NCBI GenBank assembly: GCA_947175295.1
Contig: CAMWMK010000005.1
Location: 1 to 64,000 of the forward strand
Direction of reading: 5' to 3'
Length of the DNA: 64,000 nucleotides
DNA from: an uncultured Porphyromonadaceae bacterium
GTDB lineage: Bacteria; Bacteroidota; Bacteroidia; Bacteroidales; Muribaculaceae
A program made the translations under genes and the position numbers. Below are positions 1 to 8,929 of this stretch, piece by piece (position 1 is the stretch's first letter; every line of letters starts with the position of its first letter). The notes beneath the pieces are model-generated. The model saw only the letters and a program-made list of their open reading frames with translations, was not told where the DNA came from and searched no databases.

Positions 1-2
1 CA

Positions 3-176
3 GGCGTCATGACGCCCGAGATAGAGGCACGCATGCTGTCGCACACACCGATCCATCGGCTCGGCGAAGTCTCCGACATCGCCCAGGCGGTCCTCTTCTT
101 CGCCTCTCCCATGTCGCCGTGGGTTTCCGGCCAGACCCTCATGGTCAACGGCGGCGGAGTCCAGACCCTCGACTGA
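3..176 (+). CDS. SDR family oxidoreductase, C-terminal fragment (cut by window start)
   Basis: Open frame ...GVMTPEIEARMLSHTPIHRLGEVSDIAQAVLFFASPMSPWVSGQTLMVNGGGVQTLD*, typical SDR C-terminus (VSGQTLxVNGG). Confidence 0.8.
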   Translation, partial: GVMTPEIEARMLSHTPIHRLGEVSDIAQAVLFFASPMSPWVSGQTLMVNGGGVQTLD

Positions 177-195
177 TAAACGGCATATCCAGCCT

Positions 196-960
196 TCACT
201 GGCTCGACTCCTTGATAAAGTGAGGGGATGGCTCGGGGCGATATATGAGAGAATCATTCTCTCTATAGTTCCAGAATTTATGGTATGTCTTGCCATCCTT
301 GTCCCTGTATTCCCAGTCGCCGAATTCTTCATATCCGATAAGGTGGCGACTGCCTACTACGGCCCAGCCTTTCCTTGCCATGCCGTTGCTCTTTTTATAT
401 TGGTTTATGAATACAATGGAATCATCTTCCCATATCTTATAGCCAAATGATATTGATGTATTGGGTCGAATGCTGTCGATAGTGGTTGTGACATGGTCGG
501 AGTGCATCCACATTTTAATTTCGTCGATTCTTTTGAGGGTATCGTTCCCAGTAAAAGTCACTGGCGCTTTGGATGCATCGACCCACTCCCTGCGTTTACT
601 GACATAATACTCAGGTGAATTTACATAATCGCTGAATTTTATTATGTATGAGTTGTCAGAGGAATCGTCAGGAATCAGGAAGACTTGATATGCCCCATCG
701 ATATCGAATGAAAGAGCATTCTGTTGCAGTCCTATTTCTGATAGGGTCGCCGGCAGGTGGTGGTTGACGTTGATGAAGCTGTCTAATTCAGATATAAGGC
801 CAGCCTTTTTCTCTTCATAGTCTTTTCTGTTGAATTCCTCTATTTCTGAGACTATGGAGTTGTTGATGACAAGCAGAATCACTGCAAGCGTTGCTATAAC
901 CGCGATTACAGCAACGCCTAAACCTATTATGATCTTATCTGTCAGTGATCTATTCTTCAT
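196..960 (-). CDS. Hypothetical protein with one N-terminal TM segment
   Basis: ORF; internal start MKNRSLTDKIIIGLGVAVIAVIATLAVILL looks like the real start. Confidence 0.6.
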   Translation of the reverse strand: MKNRSLTDKIIIGLGVAVIAVIATLAVILLVINNSIVSEIEEFNRKDYEEKKAGLISELDSFINVNHHLPATLSEIGLQQNALSFDIDGAYQVFLIPDDSSDNSYIIKFSDYVNSPEYYVSKRREWVDASKAPVTFTGNDTLKRIDEIKMWMHSDHVTTTIDSIRPNTSISFGYKIWEDDSIVFINQYKKSNGMARKGWAVVGSRHLIGYEEFGDWEYRDKDGKTYHKFWNYRENDSLIYRPEPSPHFIKESSQ

Positions 961-992
961 GGTACGTACAAAAAGGAAGTCTTGTCCATATG

Positions 993-1748
993 TCACTTCC
1001 GGCAGATGACACTGCCGCTCGCCTGATGCGTGGCGAGGATCAGCATCTCGGCTATCTGCACATGCGCCGGGGCCTGCACCGCATATAGGGCGGCGTCGGC
1101 GATGTCGTCGCCTGTCAGCGGAACTATCCCCTTATATACGTTGGCGGCTCTGTCTGTATCTCCGTGGAAGCGCACCTCGCTGAAGCGTGTCTCCACGAGT
1201 CCCGGTTTCAGGAGCGTCACCCTCACAGGAGTCTCCGCCAGGTCGATGCGCAATCCGTCGGTAATGGCCTTGACAGCAGCCTTGGTGCCGCAGTATACGT
1301 TGCCGTTGGCATATGCCGCGTCTCCTGCTACCGACCCGATGTTGACCACATGTCCCTTGCCGCGGGCCACCATTCCCGGCACCACCGCACGGGTCATATA
1401 GAGCAGACCCTTGATGTTGGTGTCGATCATCGTGTCCCAGTCGCGGTAGTCTCCCTCATACTCCTTCTCGAGTCCGAGAGCGAGTCCGGCATTGTTGACA
1501 AGCACCTCAATCTTCTGCCATTCAGCGGGTAGGGACGCGACGGCTGCCTCGGCCGCCTCGCGGTCGCGCACATCGAATGTCAGCGCAAGGGCATCGTCTC
1601 CAAGCTCCGCCTTCAACACCTCCAGCCTCTCGGTATTCCGTCCGGTAATTATCACGCGGTAGCCCGCGCCATGAAGGCGACGCGCGCAAGCCTCGCCGAT
1701 TCCGCTTGTGGCTCCCGTCACAAGCGCTATAGGTTTCTGTATATCCAT
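993..1748 (-). CDS. SDR family NAD(P)-dependent oxidoreductase (YdfG-like)
   Basis: VTGATSGIG nucleotide motif, NNAG, YCGTK (YxxxK) active site. Confidence 0.88.
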   Translation of the reverse strand: MDIQKPIALVTGATSGIGEACARRLHGAGYRVIITGRNTERLEVLKAELGDDALALTFDVRDREAAEAAVASLPAEWQKIEVLVNNAGLALGLEKEYEGDYRDWDTMIDTNIKGLLYMTRAVVPGMVARGKGHVVNIGSVAGDAAYANGNVYCGTKAAVKAITDGLRIDLAETPVRVTLLKPGLVETRFSEVRFHGDTDRAANVYKGIVPLTGDDIADAALYAVQAPAHVQIAEMLILATHQASGSVICRK

Positions 1749-1817
1749 AATCAAAGTCATTTTTATCTAATGCAAAATTAATGAAAAATCATGAATCAAG
1801 GAAGTCCGGATTCCGGT

Positions 1818-3908
1818 TTATTCCGCAATCGTCTCCGCGACGTTCACGAAGAGGTCCGTGCTTCCAAAGCGGTCGCCCCGTTTGTTGAACCATACCGGGT
1901 TTTCTCCGGCTACTTCCACCTCCAGCACATATTCGCCTTCCGGATACGTCTTGCTTACGAAGCGCGTCCCATTGTCTACCACCTTGCTGTAGAAATCTAC
2001 GAGCGAACTATGCATCACGTCGCCACTGCTGTTCTTTATCCGTATCCAGGCATATCCCGACCTGTTGTCTGATTTTCCGACCACACTTATCCTTTTTCCC
2101 TTGAAGGGCACGGTCAGTTTGTCGCCGGGGGTGTTTGATGTCCAGCCGCAGGGAGTCGCGGTTCCATTCCGCTCCGCCTCGGTAATGGTGTCGATGTTCC
2201 AGGCATTCCAATATTCAGGTATCGATAGCCTGGTGCCGTCTACCTGTATAGGCATCCATACGTAAGTCGCCGCCGAAGCCTGATGGGGAAACGACCATCT
2301 GTCGCCCATATACATAGGTATGACATCCCCGTCCTTCTTCAGTGGAAACACAAACGTACACTGCGAGTTGTAGGTCAGCGATCCTTCCGGGCAGAACAGT
2401 CCTTGATGCTCCCATGGTCCTTCCGGCGAGGGGGCGGTATAGTAATAGTTGTCATTGCGTTCCCAGCTTGTGGTGTGTGATGTCAGCAGATAGTAGGTAT
2501 CGTCTTTCCTGAACATCGCCGGAGACTCTCCCATTCCTTTGATGTCGGCCACCTTGGCTTCGATGCTGCGGTAGTCGGGGCTGAGCCGGTAGATGGGTCC
2601 GTGGTGGATGAGCAGGTATCCCGTTCCGTCCTCATCCTGGAATGTCCCCATGTCCCATCGCTTGATGGGTTCGCCGTCATATTCTATCGTGCCGAGCAGG
2701 CGGTAGTCGCCGTCGATGCGGTCGCATACTGCTATCGCGATGTTCGGATCCTTGTATTTCATGTCGTCGGCGTGCATCAGCATCACATATTCGCCTGTGG
2801 AGGGACAGCGCATCACCTTCACCCGCTCTCCGACGCGCTCCGGCCCGAGTATGCCGTCAGGTTGCACCGGAAGCACGACCCGCTCGAATTTCCAGTTGAC
2901 GAGGTCAGGAGAGGAGTAGCATCCGAAACCGGGAAAGGCATTGCTTTCATCCGACTTGTATTCGCCGAAGAGCCAGTAGCGTCCTCCGTCTTCCACTATG
3001 CATGCGCCGTGCGCGTTCACTATGTTGCCGTCCGTGTCAAACCATGGCACTCCGTTGCGGATCACCCTTTCCGCTTCGGCCGGACCGTCGAAGAAGAGCC
3101 TGATCTGATCCTTGAGCTCCTCCCGTTCCTTCGAGTTGAAGCCGTGGCCGGCTCCGGCTATTACGTGAAGCCGGGCATCATTATATATATCCACGGCCTT
3201 TTCAGAGTCTTCCATCGAGACAATCCTGTCCTGATCTCCCTGCACTATCAGCACCGGGCCTTCATACGCGCCGATCATATCGAGTGGCTTCATGTCGTGT
3301 ATCTCCTCGAAGAAGCGGCGACCTAACTTCACTCCCCAGAGGTCGGTCACTTCCGGGATGTCGGAGAGGTGTGGATAGCGGTCTCTCCAGTTGTCGGGAA
3401 TGCACAGTGCCGGGAATACGAGTATCAGTCTGCTGATGTCGTTCTTCATCGTTGCCGCTGTCAGCGCCGAGATAAGTCCACCCTGGCTTTCGCCTATGAG
3501 CACTATTTCCTGATTGGGGGCCTGCTGCTTGAAGTGGCTTACGATTGCTTGCAGGTCGCTTTGTTCGTCAGGAATCGACATGTTGAGGGTATTGCTGTCA
3601 CTCAGACTTTTGGTCGAACCGCAAGGGAAATCGAATATATAGCATTTATATCCGAGTTCCTGCATCAGGTCGTAGTAGTTTCTGCCGAAGCTATGGTTTC
3701 CGTTGAATCCATGCGATACTATGGCCACTCCTTTGCAGTCGCCCTGCGGAGTAAAGAGTTCGCCGTATATCTTCCGGTCGCCGTTGGTGATCCACAGTTC
3801 TTCCGTAGTCCCAAGGCGTTCTTCAGTCTGTTGCTCAGCCGCCTGCATCCGCAGGCATGGCGCTCCCAGGGCGAGAATCGCCATCAGTGTCAGTAATGGT
3901 TTCTTCAT
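1818..3908 (-). CDS. Secreted two-domain enzyme: alpha/beta-hydrolase (esterase-like) fused to GH43-like beta-propeller glycosidase
   Basis: Signal peptide MKKPLLTLMAILALGAPCLRMQAA; IGESQGG nucleophile elbow; then PWFDTDGNIVNAHGACIVEDGGRYWLFGEYK ... typical GH43-like propeller strands. Confidence 0.75.
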   Translation of the reverse strand: MKKPLLTLMAILALGAPCLRMQAAEQQTEERLGTTEELWITNGDRKIYGELFTPQGDCKGVAIVSHGFNGNHSFGRNYYDLMQELGYKCYIFDFPCGSTKSLSDSNTLNMSIPDEQSDLQAIVSHFKQQAPNQEIVLIGESQGGLISALTAATMKNDISRLILVFPALCIPDNWRDRYPHLSDIPEVTDLWGVKLGRRFFEEIHDMKPLDMIGAYEGPVLIVQGDQDRIVSMEDSEKAVDIYNDARLHVIAGAGHGFNSKEREELKDQIRLFFDGPAEAERVIRNGVPWFDTDGNIVNAHGACIVEDGGRYWLFGEYKSDESNAFPGFGCYSSPDLVNWKFERVVLPVQPDGILGPERVGERVKVMRCPSTGEYVMLMHADDMKYKDPNIAIAVCDRIDGDYRLLGTIEYDGEPIKRWDMGTFQDEDGTGYLLIHHGPIYRLSPDYRSIEAKVADIKGMGESPAMFRKDDTYYLLTSHTTSWERNDNYYYTAPSPEGPWEHQGLFCPEGSLTYNSQCTFVFPLKKDGDVIPMYMGDRWSFPHQASAATYVWMPIQVDGTRLSIPEYWNAWNIDTITEAERNGTATPCGWTSNTPGDKLTVPFKGKRISVVGKSDNRSGYAWIRIKNSSGDVMHSSLVDFYSKVVDNGTRFVSKTYPEGEYVLEVEVAGENPVWFNKRGDRFGSTDLFVNVAETIAE

Positions 3909-3959
3909 GATGTAAAGGTATGTGTTCATTCCGTTTGTTAAGGACAAAGTTACAAATAA

Positions 3960-3978
3960 TTTCCGGAATCTCCGGAAA
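3960..3978. promoter_or_regulatory. Inverted repeat TTTCCGGA-ATC-TCCGGAAA upstream of the hydrolase-GH43 gene
   Basis: Perfect 8-bp arms, third half-site ATTCCGG at about 3992-3998; next to a TAACTTTG-like -7 element on the minus strand (3945-3952). Confidence 0.5.
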
Positions 3979-4009
3979 TAAACCGAAATAAATTCCGGTA
4001 CCATCATAA

Positions 4010-4035
4010 AAAACTTGCCGATATCGGCAAGTTTT
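4010..4035. terminator. 26-bp perfect palindrome AAAACTTGCCGATATCGGCAAGTTTT, probable bidirectional terminator
   Basis: Self-complementary with A/T tails on both sides. Confidence 0.55.
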
Positions 4036-4064
4036 AGCTGTTAAGTAGTGTTTTCTTCAGCAAA

Positions 4065-4113
4065 GCCCATGGAACGGAGGCTTCCAGCCTCCGCCGCGCC
4101 GACACTCTGTAAC
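4065..4113 (+). repeat. Intergenic repeat copy A (CCCATGGAACGGAGGCTTCCAGCCTCCGCCGCGCCGACA...GTAACTT)
   Basis: Same sequence near 21.26, 22.12 and (inverted) 34.26 kb; central hairpin GGAGGCT-TCC-AGCCTCC. Confidence 0.75.
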
Positions 4114-4378
4114 TTTTTCCCAAGCATTCCTGTGACCTACAGCAATACCGAATCGTTCGACGTAACGCTCACGCAGAGATGCGGAGTGGCTTAGAACGCG
4201 ATAGGCGGTTTCTCCATGCTTCTTAGCAAGTTCGAGAATAAGCACTGTAGAGAATAATGTGTTAAATAGATAATTTCATATATATAAAATTTGCAAGTTT
4301 ATCACTAATTAGTTATCTTTGCATTATGAAATGTAAACAAATTGAAATAGCAATAAGAATATTAAATAACTTAGAATT

Positions 4379-4702
4379 ATGAGAAAGCTGGACCCCGAAA
4401 AATTGGTTAATCTTACTTCGTTTAATGACGAACTCGATGATAAATATGGTGTTCAAGGAACTCCAAGTCGTGAGCAATTTGACGAAGAATCACTTGCATG
4501 GTTTTATGGCAATATGCTCCGTGAACGAAGGAAAGAACTAAATCTGACTCAAAAACAAGTCGCCGAGAAACTCGGAAGGGAACAAAGTTATATTGCCCGT
4601 GTTGAGAGCGGGAAGGCAGATATCCAGCTTTCAAGCTTCTTCCGTATTGCAGCAATTCTCGGTATACAATTTGTACCGACTTTTATGCAGGTGATACGAT
4701 GA
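4379..4702 (+). CDS. XRE-family HTH protein (HigA-like antitoxin, apparently without adjacent toxin)
   Basis: LRERRKELNLTQKQVAEKLGREQSYIARVESGKADIQLSSFFRIAAIL HTH; -7-like TATCTTTG upstream. Confidence 0.8.
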   Translation: MRKLDPEKLVNLTSFNDELDDKYGVQGTPSREQFDEESLAWFYGNMLRERRKELNLTQKQVAEKLGREQSYIARVESGKADIQLSSFFRIAAILGIQFVPTFMQVIR

Positions 4703-5175
4703 GGATGAAAAAGACTGCAACGTTTATATGTGTGGTGATGGGGCTGCTGCTGTCTGCCGGCTTCGGATGCGTAGGGGAGAAGGAGGTGCCGGAGTGGTAT
4801 CTCAGGCCCGGCGACGCGCTGCCCGCTTTCGAGGTGGCTACCATCGACGGAAAGAGGGTATCCTCCGCCGATTCCTACGAGGCGGAGATGGTGATAGTCT
4901 TCTTCAACACTGACTGCCCCGATTGCCGCCGCGAGTTGCCTGAGATCCAGAAGCGCTATGACGAGAATCAGATGCTGCCCGAATCCGACCGCGACATCTA
5001 CATATGCATAGCCCGCGAGGAGGGGGAGGCCGACATAGTCAACTATTGGGAGGCCAACCATCTCACCCTTCCCGTATCGCCCCAGCCCGACCGCCGCATC
5101 TACTCCCTCTTCGCCTCCGTCGGCATACCCCGCATCTTCTACGCCCGCGACGGCCGGATAATTAACAGTCAGTGA
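4699..5175 (+). CDS. Thioredoxin-like (TlpA/redoxin fold) lipoprotein; 3' end interrupted
   Basis: Lipobox-like GFGC; CPDC redox motif; C-terminus GIPRIFYARDGRI duplicated at 5999-6067. Confidence 0.75.
   Translation: MRMKKTATFICVVMGLLLSAGFGCVGEKEVPEWYLRPGDALPAFEVATIDGKRVSSADSYEAEMVIVFFNTDCPDCRRELPEIQKRYDENQMLPESDRDIYICIAREEGEADIVNYWEANHLTLPVSPQPDRRIYSLFASVGIPRIFYARDGRIINSQ
5122..5160. repeat. 39-bp direct repeat, left copy, inside thioredoxin-like CDS
   Basis: GGCAtaCCCCGCATCTTCTAcGCCCGCGACGGCCGGATA, 3 mismatches to 5999-6037. Confidence 0.85.
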
Positions 5176-5267
5176 AATACTATGGAATATTCCCGATTTT
5201 TATAGGTACATCACCCGGTCAAACATTATTGAGGGCAGCGGAGTAAGTATATTGATGCAAAATATGA

Positions 5268-5624
5268 TTAAATTTTATCGTTGTCAATAAGGTTCACAAC
5301 TTCTTTTTTAAGCAATGGTAGATGTTTTATTACGATTCCCCAGACGATCTCCGGCATCAGGGAATCATAGGCATGAATAACCAAATTTCTCATATCGACA
5401 ATTTTACGTGCCGATGTAACTGGAATTTCCGGATTTATTTTCAAAGTTCTGTTCATAGCTTCTCCGATAATTTCCAGATTCCTTTCTACTCCTCTTCGGA
5501 AAAGAGTGTCATCCCTGAATGTTGCGAACATTCGAGGTCTATCAGCCATAAACGATTCTATTTCCAAGATAGAAGACAATATATCAGATAGATATTTTCG
5601 TATTTTCCTTTCTGGATTATCCAT
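5268..5624 (-). CDS. HEPN-domain (DUF86/HepT-like) toxin
   Basis: RNLVIHAYDS (Rx4H) motif; paired with overlapping MNT gene. Confidence 0.82.
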   Translation of the reverse strand: MDNPERKIRKYLSDILSSILEIESFMADRPRMFATFRDDTLFRRGVERNLEIIGEAMNRTLKINPEIPVTSARKIVDMRNLVIHAYDSLMPEIVWGIVIKHLPLLKKEVVNLIDNDKI

Positions 5625-5919
5625 AGATAAGATATTTTGTTTCCTCTAATTCTTCCTTGAAATATGGGTTCTTGACCGACATTTCATCGACAAGATCTAC
5701 ATCTCTGCCAAATAGATTCTTCAAAGCATAGTAAAAGTCAAAATAATTATCGGCATAGTTGTCATGGTCTATTTCTGAATTGAAATCCACCAATATGTCG
5801 ACATCGCTCTGATCATTAAACCTCGACGTAAGAATTGATCCGAAAGCATACAGTTTCCGGACATTGTATTTCTTGCAAAGGTTGAATAGTCTATGTAGAT
5901 TATCTGTGATTAGATACAT
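5617..5919 (-). CDS. MNT nucleotidyltransferase (MntA-like antitoxin)
   Basis: GSILTSRFNDQSDVDILVDF (GSx10DxD) motif; start chosen at MYLITDNLHRL. Confidence 0.8.
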   Translation of the reverse strand: MYLITDNLHRLFNLCKKYNVRKLYAFGSILTSRFNDQSDVDILVDFNSEIDHDNYADNYFDFYYALKNLFGRDVDLVDEMSVKNPYFKEELEETKYLIYG

Positions 5920-5998
5920 GTGGCTATCAGAATTATAATGTTCTTTATAAAAGAATAACAATGAAATCGTCAGATATGTTTTTATATAAAGATGGCAA

Positions 5999-6067
5999 GG
6001 CACCCCCCGCATCTTCTATGCCCGCGACGGCCGGATACTCAGAAGTGCGAGAGATACCAATCTTTAA
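5999..6067 (+). pseudogene. Displaced 3' end of a thioredoxin-like gene (GTPRIFYARDGRILRSARDTNL*)
   Basis: 39-bp direct repeat of 5122-5160 followed by in-frame tail and stop. Confidence 0.7.
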
Positions 6068-6097
6068 TTAGTCAAGTGCCATATTCCTGTATCGTTT

Positions 6098-8866
6098 TTA
6101 CAACTCCCTTATAGGTCGAATCTGTAGATATACAGGTTTGCTACCTGTGGATAAATCAGTTTCGTTAAACTTTATACAGCCATTTGTGATGTTAACACAG
6201 GGAGTGAAGGTCCTGTACTCTTCTCCACTGGCATAAGGAGTCAACAGAAGAGTTTTATTTTGTTTTACCACTCTATTGTCAATTACAATATCTGTCGTGG
6301 GAAATGTGATGACATCGCCCGTTTTATCAGGATTGCAATAATATGATATTGCACCGGTTAACCCCGGATCGATTTTCTCATTAGTATTGTGGTATTCTAG
6401 AGAATTCGCATTCAACTCGTTATTTGTAAATGAGGTGTAAGCGTACAGGCCGGAAACTTGGTAGCCTGCAGGGCATGGATCATACAGGTTTTTAGTCTGT
6501 TCATACTTTATCCAGTTTGAGATATCACCATTGGTCTTTCCTGAGTCCCATAAATTGTAATAGTATGGGATATACCCGGAGGAAGAGTTCCACATCGAAA
6601 ACGTAATAAGAAGACAAAGCCTCATGTCATGTGTATCTCCGGGGGTTATCAAATCATCCCAATAATCTCTATCCTGTATGTTTCTGGTTGAATAGCAAGG
6701 GAACGGATATCCTTGAAGCCAAGTGACGGAAGATCCTTTTATGCGTGTGAGTTCTTCACATTGCAGGATGCAATCCGCTTTCTTGCCGCTAAGTTCTTGA
6801 GTTACTTCCAGCCGCACTCTTTGTTTAGGGTAACGTATACTGCTGTCTACCCATCCGAGATTGTATGGCATGAATATTGTTTCTTTACCGTTTTTGTCAG
6901 TGACGGTTTTATCCTCGATGCCGGGTTGATAGGGAGTTACCCAGATATGCCAACCCCATATATCACCCTCAGCTGCATCCTTAAGGACAATATAGGCATT
7001 TCCTTGCGCGATATTGGCTTTAGTTACTGTAAAAATAATTCTTGTGCGATCAGCGTTAAATTTTACATTTGTTATGAGGTTTGATTTATCCTGCCATCTT
7101 ATATCAACGGAGGGTAAGAACTCTTCTATTGTCATATTGCTGGGTTTAAAATTATAGATATAGGGTTGGTCTACGTTATATTTTATATAGTTCGACTCTG
7201 ACCATTGAATTGCTGTAATTGGATATTCATGTATTACTTGAGGATTTTTACATTGAGATGGATCATCATGATTACATATATTAGTATGTAAATCACTGTT
7301 ATAACTCCCGTTTTTTATGGCGTTGCCGAATACGAGCGGGATAGAGTATGTTCCCGGGGAATTGATTATGTAGCAATTTGCGGTATTCTCATTTGTTTCG
7401 CCTCCAGTGGAATTTGCAAGATTCCATGGTTTTGCGGTCGATCCCTTTGTAGCTGCGTTCTTAAGTTTATTATTGTATTGAGTCTCGTAATTAATGCTCG
7501 CGTTGGTAGAGTATGATAGATAATATTCAGTCGATCCTGTGTTTGTATCCCCATAATTATCCCCCCAATAGTCATTCGATGAATTTTCTTCAAGATTGAG
7601 CCATGACGGTTCATAGTCCAGAGGGATATCATATTCCCCGGTAGCAGAGTTATATTCATAATAATTTAGATTATAATTCAAAGGCATCCGGGCGAGAACG
7701 GTGTTATCCGTCTTTTTTTTAAATAATCTGCGTGACTCGATTTTAAGTTCACCCAAATCCGAAAAATTACTGGTCGATAGTCGTAAGGTATCGGGTGCGG
7801 ATATGATCAACTCATCCTCCACTATCACGTTGCTGGTGGATATTCGTAAGACATAGCTTTTCCCGGCTTCAAACGTCATTTTCAGAGGGGTGGTAAGAGT
7901 GAATGCATCCATTGATGCTTGACTATCAGTAAAACTGACACTTAGATTTATAGGATTAGAGAGAGTACTCTGAGGAATCAGGAAAATATTCTGGTAGGCA
8001 TTAGTTAAGGGAGTTCCCTCGCCATTAGGTATTTTTTTGTCTACATACATAGAGTATTCGGTTGTATAATACACGTTCGGATCCCAAGTTTTTGATTTGA
8101 AAGAATATGTGCCCCGGTAGCGTACGTTGGAGATTTGAATGTATGAAAGAATCATATCTTCAAGCAAATCATCGGATTCTTCAAATCGGATTGAGGCTAA
8201 AGCCCGTTCCATTTCCATCTTCATGGGAGTACGTCGCTGTTGGTCGCTGTGTATGATAGGAGACTGCCCTACAAACAATTCGTTCTGGCTAATTACAGAG
8301 GATGGTACTGAATAAGTCAATGTTGGTTCCCCCTTTGTGCTTGATGAAGAGAGTGTGCCTGCTCCATATGGCATCACTGAGTAAAACCTGACATCATAGT
8401 TGTCATTCGGCCATACATATTTTTCATTGCCGTCAGGAATTTTATAATATCCGTCCGATTCCTGATATTTTACGTTGTACATGAAATCTGGAGCGGCTGT
8501 TCCATCCCATCCGGTGGAATGGTTGAATTTGAATCCGGTGACACTCATGTCGGAAAACAGGCCCTTTTGAAAAGGGCCTCTGGTAGTGGAATCTGTCGTT
8601 TTTAGCTCTGATTCTTCGAATATATGCAGGTAAAGAGAATCCTTGCCGTTTTCTAAAGCCAATGGTATGACATCCTTAAGGATTCTGTCGGTGTCTGCCG
8701 ATGCTCTGCTATTTGTAGTCTCGTTCCAGTCGGTACTAACATTGAAATTGATCTCGTCCGAGAGAGGGCCGAGATTATCATGGCTGTCAAACTCGATTGC
8801 ATCGGAGCATGATCCAGCAATGAATAATGAAAATAAGGTCAGGAAAGATAAAATTTGGATTTTCAT
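6098..8866 (-). CDS. Fimbrillin-like/Mfa-type large surface lipoprotein (putative tip or accessory fimbrial subunit)
   Basis: Lipobox IAGSC; FxAGKSYVLRI strand motif; DPCPAGYQVSG C-terminal motif; in fimbrial operon. Confidence 0.65.
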   Translation of the reverse strand: MKIQILSFLTLFSLFIAGSCSDAIEFDSHDNLGPLSDEINFNVSTDWNETTNSRASADTDRILKDVIPLALENGKDSLYLHIFEESELKTTDSTTRGPFQKGLFSDMSVTGFKFNHSTGWDGTAAPDFMYNVKYQESDGYYKIPDGNEKYVWPNDNYDVRFYSVMPYGAGTLSSSSTKGEPTLTYSVPSSVISQNELFVGQSPIIHSDQQRRTPMKMEMERALASIRFEESDDLLEDMILSYIQISNVRYRGTYSFKSKTWDPNVYYTTEYSMYVDKKIPNGEGTPLTNAYQNIFLIPQSTLSNPINLSVSFTDSQASMDAFTLTTPLKMTFEAGKSYVLRISTSNVIVEDELIISAPDTLRLSTSNFSDLGELKIESRRLFKKKTDNTVLARMPLNYNLNYYEYNSATGEYDIPLDYEPSWLNLEENSSNDYWGDNYGDTNTGSTEYYLSYSTNASINYETQYNNKLKNAATKGSTAKPWNLANSTGGETNENTANCYIINSPGTYSIPLVFGNAIKNGSYNSDLHTNICNHDDPSQCKNPQVIHEYPITAIQWSESNYIKYNVDQPYIYNFKPSNMTIEEFLPSVDIRWQDKSNLITNVKFNADRTRIIFTVTKANIAQGNAYIVLKDAAEGDIWGWHIWVTPYQPGIEDKTVTDKNGKETIFMPYNLGWVDSSIRYPKQRVRLEVTQELSGKKADCILQCEELTRIKGSSVTWLQGYPFPCYSTRNIQDRDYWDDLITPGDTHDMRLCLLITFSMWNSSSGYIPYYYNLWDSGKTNGDISNWIKYEQTKNLYDPCPAGYQVSGLYAYTSFTNNELNANSLEYHNTNEKIDPGLTGAISYYCNPDKTGDVITFPTTDIVIDNRVVKQNKTLLLTPYASGEEYRTFTPCVNITNGCIKFNETDLSTGSKPVYLQIRPIREL

Positions 8867-8929
8867 ATTGATGTTTTGAATTATGGTATCCGGCCGGATG
8901 TTCAAGTCCGACCGGATGGATTGTGTGGT

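Noticed and set aside
4057-4245. 62-aa minus ORF
   Set aside because: Overlaps repeat copy A (GGGWKPPFHGLC is translated repeat); probably not a gene, though its 5' part could be a remnant.
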